From Oreocharis arfaki (lineage: Eukaryota; Chordata; Aves; Passeriformes; Paramythiidae), in the NCBI GenBank assembly GCA_013398015.1, contig VZRR01002168.1, forward strand, positions 1 to 64,000: a DNA stretch of 64,000 nt, given 5' to 3'. Below the pieces are notes generated by a model. That model was given only the letters and a program-made list of their open reading frames with translations, did not search any database and was not told the DNA's origin. The position numbers and the translations under genes were made by a program. Below are positions 1 to 13,535 of the stretch, one piece after another (positions within the stretch are counted from its first letter, which is position 1; each line of letters begins with the position of its first letter).

Positions 1-181
1 CTGACTATGTTCATTTTATCCCACTCCTGAAGAATGCTGAACATTTTAACAATTATGTTCTCTGAGGCTGTTAGAGATCTACACATGCAGGGTTTGTATT
101 TTTTTCAGAGGTGCTCTAGGATAGAGCTCGTCTTGTTTTCTGCCAACATAGATGCTATAAAATCATGCTTGATTCAGTTTA

Positions 182-246
182 CTCCTTTCCTCCCCTCCCC
201 TCTCCTCCCCTCCTTTCTTCCCTTTTCCTCAGCCTTATCCTCCTCC
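182..246 (+). repeat. Pyrimidine-rich low-complexity tract
   Basis: The strand is almost pure C and T (CTCCTTTCCTCCCCTCCCCT and onward), interrupted only by AG near 231 and TTA near 236. It is a mirror-repeat-like C/T tract with no coding sense. Confidence 0.85.
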
Positions 247-3200
247 ATGTTCTTGGGTGGGCAGATTCATGGGGAGACTTGGTTTTTAGCATAGCCACCA
301 CCAGGCAGTTTGCTACTCTCCTGAAGCACATCTGGGCTTTATATCAGGCCTTTAATTAATCCTCAGTGAAAGCCAAGCTATGACATTTTGACTGGGCAGG
401 CTCCAGTTTTGGACAGGTCTTGATTTATTGCGACTGAGTCTCAACCTACTTTGATTTATTTCAGCTTTGGGGAGGAGGGCAAGAACTGAACAGAAAAAGC
501 ACTGTTGGATGCAGAACATGTGATGCACGTAAAGGACCTCCAGAGTACTGTGGACCAAATGACAAACAGCTCAGACAATTTACAATAAAAATAAAATAAA
601 ATAAGCACAAGTGATGAAAAGATTTTGGTGAAAGAAAACACTTAAAGCAACAACTACCACTATCAAAATGAGCAACAACAAATAATAAAAGACTTAGTGA
701 ACTAGGATCAAACAATTTGGCAGAAAGTGCCAACGAAGGAAGCTCATGCCTTATCTCTAAGTAAACAATAAATCCCTGGTCACTCATTAGTGTTAATCAT
801 GCCTCTCATCTGCATTCAGCTAAATACAGAGAGGCAGGACCAATGCTTTCCTGATGAGTCGCTTCCAAAGAAAAGGATGTTCTGCTATTGTCTGCCAGCT
901 CGCCTTGAGTGGATGTCCTTTTGCAGGTCTCCCTCTCAAACAGCACTGTGCACGACATGAAACGTGCCAAGTCTTCTGGACAGAGAGAGGCAGCCAGAGC
1001 CAAACTGTTCATCTAAATAAAGCAACAAACATCACAGTAACAGGAGCCACTGAATAACAAATCCAATCTGCTCAAGGTATAAATCTTTCTCATTTCTGTG
1101 GGTAGGCCTGCTCTCTTAGGCCCTTTTCTTACTCTGTTTTAATTCAAATTCTGTTGAACAGACAACTTGGCAAGTTTTTTCTGAAAATTATTGTAGCAAC
1201 TTCCAATTAATTCCTGCTGTGTGTACATGCAAAGGAACGTAGTATCTTGAAAATTCTAATGGAAACAACTAATTTTATTGTTTTCCTTTAAGTATTTTTG
1301 TTAAAAATTCAAATACCTTTATGTATCCCCCTCTTGTATTTTCTTTTCACCAACTTAAATTCAGTCTTTGTTGTGGTGTTTTTTCTCCTTTAACTATGGG
1401 ATTTATGGTTCTATCAAAAGAGAAGAAAAAATGAAGTTCCAGCAACTGAAAAGAAAAAAAAAATTAGTGTAAAAAACTTGGTACTTTATATTTGCTAACA
1501 CCTATCAGGCTTTGGCACCTAACAAACCTCTAGCAGAAAAGGATGTTTTTGTGAAGGACTGGGCACCTGCTGTTATTAAAATTTCAGTAACACCTCAGAT
1601 GCTACCCCAATAGTCCCCACACACAGCCTTGGAGCACTAATCTCTGCACTTCTGTAATTCCCTGTAACACAAGACAGAAGGAGCAGCAACCACCCATGCC
1701 TGCACACGCAGGCTTGCTTCAAGGCATCTGTGGTGTCACAAAGCAGAGGACACAAATTGGGCATGAAAATATTATATGCATCATCTCTAAAAAGATTACA
1801 ACTAAGGGACTGAAGACATTAACAAAAAGGCATCTATGTGTTAATTTTTAGGTTTCAGGGTGAAATCTGGAAGAAAGGTCTACCATACGTGGTTGATCAG
1901 ATGCCTGTGTAAGTCAAGGCCACAGTCCAGCCAGCGTGCTTTGCCACCATGCAGGTAAGCAGTAGGATTCAAAGCTTAAGATCACTTGGGTCTTCTGCTA
2001 ATTAGAAACAACTGCAGGGGTGTTCCCAATCTAATCTGCAGCACTAGTGACTACTTTTGTCATCTGTAAAGAGATTATTTTAGCAGCGGTAGGCTGACAG
2101 GCCTATTTGTGCTGTGAGGTTACACAGGGAACCAACATTTGCTGTGTTCTTCCCTAACCAAGTGGGCAGGCTGAGCTGGCTCTCTGTGACCAGTAAAAAA
2201 TTACTAATTCTGCAGAAATACAGAATCTTCCTAAGCCAGTAAATGGGATCCTGTAGACCCAGCCCCTTTTAGTTTCAAGAGTAGAAGTCTAATTAGTGTT
2301 AAGGACAATTCTCAAGTCAAACTTGTCTACTGAGCACATCCTTCCCTCATCTCTCTTCACTCCGTAAGAAAACAAGTCATCAACATCTAATGCAAATGCT
2401 TGCTACTTTCTATGCGTGTTTTTGTTTTGTGACCCACTCAGGCTAAAGAATTTCAGTCTCCTTTCACAGGTGGAATCAAGCACAGTGGCAGCTGGCCCAG
2501 GAGCAAGTGATGAGAGCACAGCATTCCCTTAAAAACTAGGGTCTTATTCCCCATCTTGTATTGTTCTCACATTCCACGCAGCATGAGAATGCAGTGTTAT
2601 TTCCATCACCTGTGGTACCCCTGTGTATAAATTTGCTTTTCTCTGCCAGACAGTGCTCCTTTTAGCTGCTGGGGAGTTGGTTCTGGGAGGGACTCCAGAT
2701 CCTAGCTTTCATGCTGAGCACCACTGTTTTGTCCTTGCTCATAGGCAGTTTTATTTCCCAGCTTTTATCTGCCTTCATGTAATAGAAAAGTGTGTGTGAT
2801 TTTTCCTTCCAAGAAAGTGTAGTAACACTGTAAGCTCCAGCAGTACTTTCTAAAACCAACACAGAGAGAGTTTGCAGTGACAAGTTAGACTGTTTCACTG
2901 GAAGAGAATTTATATGAACCAGTATCCCAGCAAAAGCCCATATCTAAGCAAAAAGGATCACTTTGAGATACTTCTAATAAAAATATCAGCTTCGTTAGGA
3001 GTCAACTGTTTTGTAAGCAGCTCCAGAACATAAACAACAATCCAAGACATTTTTAAGATAATGATTTCAGAATCTGGATTTTTTTTCCCCCGACTTGAAA
3101 TATTTATGACACATTGTATTTAAATCATCAGACTGCTACAAATCAGTGCAACTAATTGCCTATCATCAGCATGCAATTTCATGACACAATTTGTTCCCAA

Positions 3201-6200
3201 ACCTCATATGAATAAATTAAGCCAAGGGAACTGAGTCTTGTTTCTCTTGACTTTATTCTAAAACTAAATGTAAAATGTGCGTGATTCTGCTATTATTTAA
3301 CACTATTTTATGTAATCACTCAAAAATTACTGTGGTAAGAATGATGATTAATTTACTTTCAGTTTAGGCAGACTTTTTACTCAAACTTCTTGTGCAAGTT
3401 ATACTTTTACACATGTGCCTGTTGGTTTTACACTGCCTTTCTTTATATGTGACCTTATGCACACATAAAGGCCTCCTTTAAGGAAAGTCTAATTTACTAA
3501 ATTACAAGGAGTGGGCAATTGTGCACCAATTCCATCATTCTGTCAAACTTGAGACTGAAAACTGGCACTGGGCAGGCCAGGTGAAAACTCTTTATTATGC
3601 TTCCTGGTTTTATTGGTAATGTGTTAAATGGCATTTTAATGTCTCCTGAGGTCACTTTTAGAGCCAAATCGTGGCTGTCCTATCACAAGTGTACTGTGTA
3701 ACTCTGGGCAGGCACAGAGCCTCTTTCTCTTCTGCTGGCTTCCCCATGCACAAATGTAAGACACAGTGACTGAAGTCCCAGCAAAGCTAATAATCATAGT
3801 ATTAGAAGATTTCACTCCAAACCAGTTCCTGCAGCTGGTTTTCAGCGTTGTCACTCCTCAGGTTTTCCAAGGGGGCAAGGAGCGAACTCACAGCCCTACA
3901 GTCTTCATGGGGCTTGAGCACTTCACACATTTCCTTACCCTTCAAATAATATATTTTCCAAAAGAGCACCCATATTTTTAAGATGCCATTAAAATGCGGT
4001 ACATAATACTAAAGTATTACATTAAGTGTGCTCAGACCATAAGAACTTGCACAAACCACCAACCAACACCAGTTCTAAATTGCTACTACCTGCTCTTAAA
4101 ATACTTTAAAAAGAAGAAAAAAGAAAGATTTTCCTAGAGATGAGGCACTAGTTAGCCAGGAAAAGGTCCTTGGAAGGGAAGCTTCTTGGTGCTCCAGCTT
4201 GGCATTCCCAGAAGACAGAACATAGCAGAGCTCTGCTCTGTGGCAGGCTCCTCCTTGCAGCCCAGTATCACTTCTGCTACCAGTACTATAAAGTCAGAAA
4301 TACACATTCCAGCAGTGCATACCATGGATAGGGCATGTGAGTCACAAGGTGTTGTGAGCTGAAATAAAACATTGAACAAACATGAACATGGAATACGCAT
4401 GTATCGGAGCAGTAGGGAAGACCATTATATCTCATGCCTCCTGACACCTTTCAAATATTCCAAAATCTGCTTGTAATCTGGCAGATGAGCAGTTTTAAAC
4501 CTGCAGTGTTTTTAATACGTATCTACCATGGATATCAGTAATAATATCGGCAATAAAATGAAAAGACTATACAAAATATTTTTCCCTTGTCAATTATTTC
4601 CCCTTTAAAATGAACATGATATATTAAAAACCTTATGCTTGTTGAATTTAAAACACCTCAGACGAAGAGAGAAATTCCCACCAGACATGGAAAAGTAATG
4701 TCGGTCTGGAAACAAATGCAGCATAATAAATTAATAGGAAGGGGGAAATGTGCCTGTATTGCATAAGAAATATACTGCATTAGCAATACAAAGCATTACT
4801 TTTTCTTGTAAAATAAAGCACAGTGCAGCAAGATCATATGATTTGTACCAACTTTTCATTATGTCAAAAGCAACATGTGTGCCTTGTATTAGAGCATTAG
4901 GGTTGCCTTGACAAACCATTACTGTGTAGAGTGACATCTCAGTTGATAGAGGTTAAGGCAGAAGTAGGAGTTTATGCCCTACTAATGCAATTTACTGCTC
5001 CTTAAAGAAATCTGTAAAGTGCACTTGGAAGAAGGAAAACCACTTGATATTAAAAAAAAAATAAAAATCCAACCCATTTGCAGATCAAGAAATAATAATG
5101 CACTACTTGCACTAAAAAATATCAGGTTCTAAAAAGTACAGAGCTTGTTAACAGGAGCAAAGCTAAAGAGTAAGCAAATGTGCTTGGACTGCATTCAATT
5201 CTACAAAAAAAATCCCAATAATTAATCCTTGCATAGAGGCAACATTCCATACGAATAGTTATGGATCCCCTAAGTTTCTTCCTCAAATCCAATACCAGAG
5301 ATCCTTTTAATCCCGCTGCACAACAGAAAATTTGGAAGCAGATACGTGTGCCTACTCACTTCAGAAGCACCACTGAAATCCTTATTCCACTAGAAGCAAT
5401 GGAACGGCTGCCAAGGCTGCTCGCAGCAGGAGCTGAGCTGTGGATCTGTGGGGCGTGCAAGGAAGGATAACTGCTTGGCTCCCTTGCTCCAGTCAGCCTC
5501 GACCCTCCTTTCAGAGCAGGAAGTGCTGGGAAGGTTCGAAGGAACCAGCAGCTGTTTTGCACAGCCCTCACATAAGCTAAAGACTCTGGACGATGCCAGG
5601 GCCCTACTTTTACTTCATTCTCGTTTTTGATGGCCTCAGGCAAATCCATCTCAGTCACACTGCCAAGCTGACTGGAAAGAGGGGACAAGAAAACATCAAC
5701 GTCTCTGACCTACCTTGCAAACACAATGCTCCTCATATTCCTGAGGAAGCACACAATTGCTCTCACTGCAGAAATCACATGGATTTTGAGAGGAAGAGAG
5801 AAAGGAGTCAAGCAGAAGACAGCAATAAGCTTTCTTCACATACTTAACCTGGTAACTAAGTCATCCATCTCCAGGGAAAGCTTAAAATGGGCCAAAGAAG
5901 GCCAATTGGAAAGTTCAGCTGTTCTATCTTTGGATCATTAATGTTGGTTGTTAGGTCAAGGCTTCATCCAAAAACACCTACAGCTAAAATTCAAGTATTT
6001 CTGCTACAACTAAAAGTGGCGTATTAAGTGTACCCTGTGGGTTTGGGGAATGTTTCCCATTCAAACAAACAGAAAAAAGGGGTTTTTTTTTCCATACCCA
6101 GATCAGGAAAGAATAGTCACTCTGCTGATAACCAATCTTCTTAATAATGCACAGAATATTAACAGCTAGGGTATAATAAAAGTGAGCCCTGACATTTTAA

Positions 6201-7714
6201 TTTATCTGAAACTTTTCTTTCAGTGAAATGACCTGAAGTTGGAGGACTAAAATCTTTGGTTCTGGGAATGCATTGCTCGTGATGTTTTACTGGCCTAATT
6301 TCAAATGAAAACAATTACTGTATAGTGAGGATGTTACCACACAGACATAACAACACTATTAACTATTTTTGACTTCCAGCGTAAATTGAACCATTATAGG
6401 GCTTTAAAAATGTCCTCATTAAATTTTAATGATCTGTTTTAAGGGATTTTTCCTTATTGAAATTCAAACCAACTATGCTACAGAGCTTTCTCAGAATGTG
6501 GTACCCTATTCTAACCTTCAAATAAATCTGTAAATCATAGATTAGTTAATAACGAGAAACTATCTGGGTTATTACAGGTGGGGCTGGTGGCAGTACCTGT
6601 TATTAATGTTGCCTAACACTTACCAATAAAAAATGCTGCTTCCCGTTCTTTAAAATGTTGCCAAATACCAACTGACTGAGAAAAAATTTCTTGGTTCAAA
6701 AGTGGACACACCTGGTTGGCTTTTACCTTCCTTTTTTTCCCCCCACTCACAATGGGAAAAAGAGGAAAGAAAGGAAAGAAAAATGTCAATTGAAGTGATT
6801 CAACTGATTAAAAAAATACATTTAATTTGCATTAAACTTCAGTATTTTTTCCATGAACTAGGGGTTTCCTTGTCGTAGAGTAAGTATTTGAAATTTTGCA
6901 TGCAGAAGGATAGAGAATGTTTATGAGAACATTTCCTTCACATTTGCCTTAAACTTGCCCTATTCATAAACTTTATGTGGACTACAATGGAAAAAAAAGA
7001 AGTTAAAATCCTGATTTACAAGCACTGAAGAGAGACTTGTGAGATCTTTGCTGTTAAATTTTGTGAAGATTCACTCCATGGTCAACACGCTCCATTCCAT
7101 GATGGGGCAGTGGTTTCCCTCCAGGCACAGCTTCAGCTCTGAGCAGACTGCCTGGTGTATTCACTCCCCAGGTCCAGGCAATCCCATCTCCTTCATGAGA
7201 TTCATCTCTTTCCCACAGTCTCATCTGGAGTTACCCCAGGTTAAAAATCACCACAAGATTGACTGGACGGTGGAAAAGACCTTTTTTTTTGTTTAAAGTC
7301 TGGCTTGTTTTCATCCTGGTGCTATATTGCCACCAGCTAATGAGTAAACCTTGTCCTGCAGCACGCACTGAGGTGAACTGCAATGATATGCATATGTGGT
7401 CTCTCTGCTGACATCCATATGCTTTCTACAGAACAAGTGAAAGGATGGCTCCTAAATTATGGAGTCATAGTTTTACTTGGGTTTTCACACGTTGCCAGAC
7501 AGAGCATAAAATTTAAACCATAGTAACACAGCACACATTTACAGTTATTTATGCAAAGTACCTTAATTTGGTATTCTCAAGAAGAACAGGCTGCAAAAGC
7601 AGAATTTGTCAGGAGGAGTCTTGTAATTGTGTTATTTGATGGAAGAGATACTTCATTCCAAGTATCCACAGTGGCAAAACAGGTCAGTGTCAGAAATATG
7701 ACAATACATAATTT

Positions 7715-7815
7715 ATCAATTTGGAAACCTTATACTTGAAAGAAGCCTTAGTCTAACCTTTCCATCACTCCAATTGAATTGTAAGACCACCACTGTAACA
7801 AGACCACTTAGAAAA
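7715..7815 (-). mobile_element. Possible very old CR1 tail fragment
   Basis: A weak match in reverse orientation: the order TTGGAAACC, GAAGCCTTAGTCTAACC, then ACCACCACTGTAACAAGACC resembles the CR1 3' end (TTGGAAAAGACC, ATCATCGAGTCCAACC, ACCACCATGCCCACTAAACC). Similarity is low and seen only by eye. It could be chance. Confidence 0.3.
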
Positions 7816-10800
7816 CCACCGGGGTGGCCTTGATAATAATACACATATCATTGTTGAGGCACAGGAAACTAAACCAGATGGTTTTGCTGAGGAAAGCACT
7901 TTTTCCTGGCTTTGTGAAGCCTAAAAACACTAATAGGTCAAACATGAAAGTGCTGAAAAAGAAAGTTAAAGGAAAATGTCTGTAAATAAGAAAAAAAAAA
8001 ATCTATTTACTTATGTGCTTCCCTCACAGAAAATATGTCTGCAAGAAAATAAAAAGGGGAAAATGAAGGTACAGTTCTGAAATAGATCAGGATAGTTTTC
8101 TGAAAGGTCTAACAACAACACTTACAGTTGGACTTAGAGTCCACCACTGTTGGAAATCAATGCCATATGAGGTGTAGTAGACAGAACACCTACATATTCT
8201 AATTAAAAACTTTTTATTTCCTCATTTTTATGTTTTAACTATGGACCCCATTCATGCCTTTTGCAATAAACTACTTACTTTCTTGTACAATCTCTTATTA
8301 TCAATCACCTCAAACTTTAAAAAAAAGGCACATAAATGAACCTCTCAAACTACATGAAACTGAAAGTAATTTCCACAAAAACCATCCATGCAGAGAAACA
8401 TACATTCACATGCACACATTTATACAGGCTGTGTATGTGTGTGCATGCATACATGAATAAAGTGTGTTCAGATTTTCTCATTTATGCTGTAGTTATTTAG
8501 AATCATATAATTTGCAGACTTCAGCATTTCAAAACCACAAAGGACTTGGTTGGGGTTTGTTTTTCTTTATTGTAGACATCACCCACATGAGTAAAATTAA
8601 GATGATAGTGTGTTACTCTGCTGAGAATTGCAACTATTTCTAACAGTCAAGAAGTCTAATCTAAATTACATGCACTGAAAGAAATGCATTATAAGGTCCT
8701 TTAGTGTGCAGTCTTATTTACCAAAATGTAAGCCTTTATTTAGCATTAAAAAGGAAAACTTTCACTACCACGGTTATTCTAAAACATGTTCTCTCTTCAT
8801 AGGGAAGCTTTGCCCATATTTTCAAAATGTGGAAGAAGATGTTTGAGAATTATACCTACATTTTGCTGGCACCAAATCACACTTTAATGAAAACATAACT
8901 ATTTAAATTTCAACTTTTTCTCTGCTTGTATGGGAGAATGGAGAAGAAATGTACACTGAGGAGAGCTTCACTATATGCTTATAATTTGTGGCAGTTCATT
9001 TGGCACTGTACAGATACAGCCTTGGAGAAAATGTTTGGTCTTCAAACTTTGTAACTAAAACCAGATAAATAAAAGAGTGGTTTCTATAGCCAGAAGTCAA
9101 GTGGAGCCACAGGTGCCCTGCAGAGCTGAGAGAGCATGATGGAGCCTACATGGACAGCAGTAAAGAGGGAGAAATGACAATAGTGTGTCACAGAATCCTG
9201 TTCTGATTCTGCATGAGAGACTTGGTGGGGAGAGACCTGTTTGGTGGCCAGTGACACCATCTGCCACCTCATATCAAGATGAGCCCTTTTGTAGGCTTGG
9301 AATATTTCAGTTGAGGCCCAACACATACAAGTAACTTACTAAAATAATGATAATGGATTGACCTGGAAATCCACTTATGTACATCTTTTCCCTATAGACT
9401 CAATCAATATCAAGACAATCTTTACTTCTGGGATGTGCTCTTCCAGCACTCTTGCTGTGTCATGAAGTGTCTATATTGAAGTGCCAGTGCCTGTGGGTCT
9501 GTGCTGGGTGAACTTCACATCTTTCATTTGAAACCAGTTGGGACTGTGCTGTGACCACTTATGCTGGCTGTACTGTATCCTGAGAACTGGGTCATTATTT
9601 GAGTGGATGATTGAATGTATTACCGTGGTCAAACGTCGCTTCCTTTATCCTGGACACCTATTTCCACAAGTCCTAAATATTTACATGAGGAAATCAAAAA
9701 ATACTCTGCCCTTGGCAAGTGCATACTTCCTTTGGGAAGATGTTGCTTTCTCAAAAACATTTCAGCATGAGACTTAGTTCTACATTAAAGATATTAAAAC
9801 TATTAGAAAGAATCAAGGATAGAATACTCATTGCCTCATTGTCTTTGATACATGTGCTTCTAGAAAAGGTACTGCTTCAGCAAGTACCTGCCAAGAGTTT
9901 TGTGAATGTTCAGTAGCTGTTCCAAAGGAGCACAGTCAATCAAACTTTTCTCCTAAAGGTCCTGCTGCTCTCACAACTACTTCACCTAGATAGAAGCAGT
10001 TCAGTGCATAATAATTTAAACTAGAGCAGCTTTGATTTAATTTGAAGATCAGTTTGGCTTAATAGAGCAATTTGTTATCCCAGGTGAGAGAAGTTGATAG
10101 AAAGAAAAAGTTCTCATTCGAAAAAAAACCACAAAGTACACTTTACCTGGATGGCTATACCCTCATACTGAACCAAGCCCACCACTGAGGGTTTAAAATT
10201 ATTTCTTAACTTTTATTAGAAGATATTGACTTTAAACATAAAAACTAAGCAGTAAGAAAGGAAAAGCATTTTTCACTTCAGTCCGTACCAAAAGGGTAAT
10301 CCCCATTTTGAAACATGCCTTAAGTTCGTGAGCCAATCTCATAACTACGTGAGGTACTGATAGTTACACAGACAGATACAACTGACTTTCCTTTTAAACC
10401 AACAGTCCTTAAAAAAGCAAGACTCTCACAAGCAAGAATTCAGTTGGGATGGTGAAAGGATTACTCAGAAAAAAACTTCAAGTCTTAGCAGACTAAGGTA
10501 AAATGTATCTCAAAAGACAACACATCCTTAGCACTACAAGAAAACAACAAAAAAAACCTAGAAATGCCTTGGCCAATAGTCTTACTGGCTGACTCCTTTT
10601 CTTATGCACAAGAGTAAAGTAAAATTTTAAATAATTCTGTCTGGCAAGATCTTTTATATTTAAGCATACACACAAACATACAAGAAGGGATTTCCCACAA
10701 CAGCAGTGGTAGCTGTTTCCAAGGTAGTTGTTTCCAAATAAAAGTAAGTGCCTATTAGAATGGTAAATAGAAAAATCATGAATAAAAGACCAGGAGAAGC

Positions 10801-11029
10801 TGACTAGAGATTTAAACAAAGATTAGATTTTACTATCTAAATTTCAACATGTGCAAAATGGTCTAAGACAATAAAAATGACCGTGTATTTTCTTGCACAT
10901 TTTAATCACAGACTAATGTATGAATCAGCACCAGTAACAATTAAAAAAAAAAATAAAAGTAAGATGGAAATTCTCTCTTTAAACAGTTTCACAGTTTCTT
11001 AATATGTTTGGTTGGCCTGTACAATAACT

Positions 11030-11320
11030 TGCTATATTACTTATTTATAAACAGTTCTCTTTTGCTTTGATTGTTTCCTTTTACATTATTTAAATATAAA
11101 TTAAAGAAAGCCAATTCCCATACATTCTAAATATCAGATGCACCCTGATTTCACCACGAAGGTAAGCACATACCTAATTTTACACATTTGACTAGACATG
11201 TAATTAATTGAGTTGGAGCCAATTATGACCCAATTATGAGTCCTCTGTAATTATTGCTTGAAATACTGCTGGATTTCTATTGAAGGCAAGAGTAAATATT
11301 TCTGATCTCTATGAATACCT
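11030..11320. promoter_or_regulatory. Candidate conserved non-coding block, homeobox-type motifs
   Basis: An AT-rich, repeat-free block with clustered homeodomain-type cores: TAATTAATTGAG near 11.2 kb, two CAATTATGA copies 12 nt apart, and GTAATTATTG. It also has CTTTGATTGTTTCC and TATTTAAATATAAATTAAAG. Clusters of TAAT cores are typical of deeply conserved enhancers but are also expected by chance in AT-rich DNA. Confidence 0.22.
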
Positions 11321-12390
11321 AAAGACTATTAAAACTGTTACCTTTGACTCATTCTTTTAGTTTCGTAAGATTAAGATTGAGGGGCTTTTCCCCAGCTTTT
11401 TTCAGCACAGAATTTCTGCTGTTTGCACAACACTGAGGTATGGGCAGCGCAGCTGCAGAAGGCTGCCTGAGCATCAGCAGGTGATAAAGACGAAACTGAA
11501 GGAAAGGAAGAAAGAGTCTCATCTCTCTGAACTGAGGCTGGTGTGCCCAGGTGGCCAAAAAGGCCGATGACATCCTGGCCTGTACCAGCAATAGTGTGGC
11601 CAGCAGGGTGATTCCTCCCCTGTACTCAGCACTGTACTCAGTACTCTTAAGGCTTGCTCTTGTGCTTACAATTGAAAATACCTAGCAGGTAGTCTGCAAC
11701 AAATAAAGGGTATGTTGTCCTCACAAAGCCAAACAGTACACAGAGGATTCATATTTTAATAGCACTGATATTTTGAGTTTTCCCTTTTCCAACGCAGTGG
11801 CATTGATCATCATCTCTAATACCATCTCCTGAGACTTGTGCTGGATCACAGCAGAGTAAATGATAGAGAAAGAGAGAGTAAGAGGCAGCAGCAATTTCTG
11901 CCAGTATGTTAAGAAGTACTAATTTTAGGTCAAAATTTATAATCCCACACCAAAAAAATTTCAATGCCTACTTATTTCTATTCCGTTCTCCAAACACTGA
12001 ATGGAATCCTTTCTTTCCAGTGAGCTGGACTTCCCGGTTTTCATTCACCAGCACAATGCTGCTGTACCCTGTTCCTGCAGGTGGTAGTTCAAGTGCTAGG
12101 TCAAAATCCTAATGAAACACATTTTCCAGCTATTCTCCACTGATATGAACCTATGTTTAAATGCCAAACTTCTGAATCATCTCCTACTAAAGCTACTCTC
12201 AATCCATCCCTCAGTGGGCACCTACATGCTTCAGTGCAGGCACACACTTCCATGCTTTAATGTACATGAAGGAGTTTGCCCAAAATCACAGTGGCAGTCA
12301 AATAAACTCATATAATCAAAGCTCAAGTGAATTCTGCTTGTGCTTTGTAACCACCAGACATTCTCAAGTCCAACATATACAGGATACTGT

Positions 12391-12450
12391 CTCTCCATTA
12401 AGTCAATGGGAGTTTGCTCATCAACTTTCCTGAGACCAGGAATTGACCCA
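12391..12450. repeat. Relic amniote repeat fragment (AAGTCAATGGGAGT type)
   Basis: CCATTAAGTCAATGGGAGTT, then TTTCCTGAGACCAGGAATTG and ACCCA, match the common sauropsid repeat core in which CATTGACTTCAATGGGAGTT is followed by a GAGTAAGGA...GCAGGATTGGGCCC-type end. The inverted half is not obvious, so this looks like a partial copy. Identified from memory of the repeat, not by search. Confidence 0.55.
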
Positions 12451-12575
12451 TAATATTTCATAAAACAACAAAAAGGAATGTATTTATGGTTTTATTATTA
12501 TCCCTAATAAGGAAATAAGAAGAAAGAAAACACAGTATATGGTCTAGTCTATATGCACATGTGTTACTTGTATTA

Positions 12576-12660
12576 ATATCGATGGGATTTAAAGCCACAT
12601 ATGGAGAGGATAAGATATATCCCTATGTGTTCAGCCATATGCTTAAGGAAGCTCCCCAAA
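12576..12660. repeat. Relic amniote repeat fragment (GATGGGATTTAA / ATATGCTTAAG type)
   Basis: ATCGATGGGATTTAAAGCCACA followed about 40 nt later by CAGCCATATGCTTAAGGAA resembles the repeat in which TTCAATGGGATTTAAGCACA leads to AAGCATGTGCTTAAGTGCTT. It lies about 130 nt from another relic of the same general kind. The similarity is moderate and judged by eye. Confidence 0.45.
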
Positions 12661-13134
12661 TGCTTGTAAATATGATCATGCTTTCTAACATACTATGTAT
12701 TTATTTGAACAACTTTAAATCTCTAAGCCCTACTTTCCAGCCCATTAAAGCCTCAAATAATTGTTTATTTCCAGTTTAAAGTTACCCTATTTTTTAGCCA
12801 TTAGAAGGCTTCCTGTAACCACATTTCCACAATACTCAGGGAATTAGAGAATCGATAATAACTCTCCCATTATCTGAAGGGATACCTCTCTGGGATGAGA
12901 AATACTCAAGATGAACTATATTTCAGTGAGGAATTCTTTCCAGAAGATTTTGGGACAGGCCCAAAATGTGTAGCTGAAAGGCCTGGAATGCTACTTGCAC
13001 AAAAAACATGTGTCCATGCCATAGACCTCAGACAACTACATTCCTTCTGGAGGCCAAAGGCCTTGAAAGCTACTCATCCTTCTGGATAGACTTGTTCTCA
13101 TTTCCTTTTTTATTTTCAAAGTTTGAATGATAGC

Positions 13135-13535
13135 CTCGATAGGCTGAGGGAGCTGGGCCTGTTCAGCCTCGAGAAGAGATGACTGAGAGGAGATGTATGC
13201 CATCAATGTCTATCAGTATCTGATGGGAGTGTCAAGAGGATAGAGCCAGGCTCTTGGTGGTGCCAAGCAATAGGACAAGAGGCAAAGAGAAGCAACTGAT
13301 ACACAGGAAGTTCCGCTTGAACATGAGGAGGAACTTCTTTACTGTGTGGATGACCATCCACTGGAGCAGATTGCCCAGAGAGGCTGTGGAGTCGCCCTCA
13401 CAGGAGATACTCAAAAACTGTCTGGACACAATTCTATTCAGTGATTGCTAGGATCTCATTACTGCCTGAGCAGAAAGGTTGGACCAGATGAGCCACTCTG
13501 GTACCCTCCAGCCTGACCTGTCCTGCGATTCTGTG
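13135..13535 (+). mobile_element. CR1 LINE, 5'-truncated 3' end
   Basis: About 400 nt match the 3' part of the chicken-repeat-1 LINE family in forward orientation. Recognisable stretches in order are a GAGGGAGCTGGG...TTCAGCCT segment, the AGAAGAG region, GACAAGAGGCAAAG, a GAGGAACTTCTTTACTGTG segment, GCCCAGAGAGGCTGTGGAGT, and a terminal GATTCTGTG corresponding to the characteristic ATTCTRTG tail. As usual for CR1 copies it is severely 5'-truncated and has no coding capacity. Divergence is moderate, so this is the youngest-looking CR1 copy in the window. It lies about 1.5 kb beyond the splice donor of the 15.0-kb exon, in antisense orientation relative to the gene. Confidence 0.9.

Noticed and set aside
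12240..12310. TTTGCCCAAAATCACAGTGG, reminiscent of the MIR core TTGCCCAAGGTCACAC
   Set aside because: Too short and too diverged to call, with no flanking MIR-like sequence seen.
13254..13451. ORFs on both strands at the 13.1-13.5 kb repeat
   Set aside because: They are translations of the non-coding 3' part of a CR1 element.
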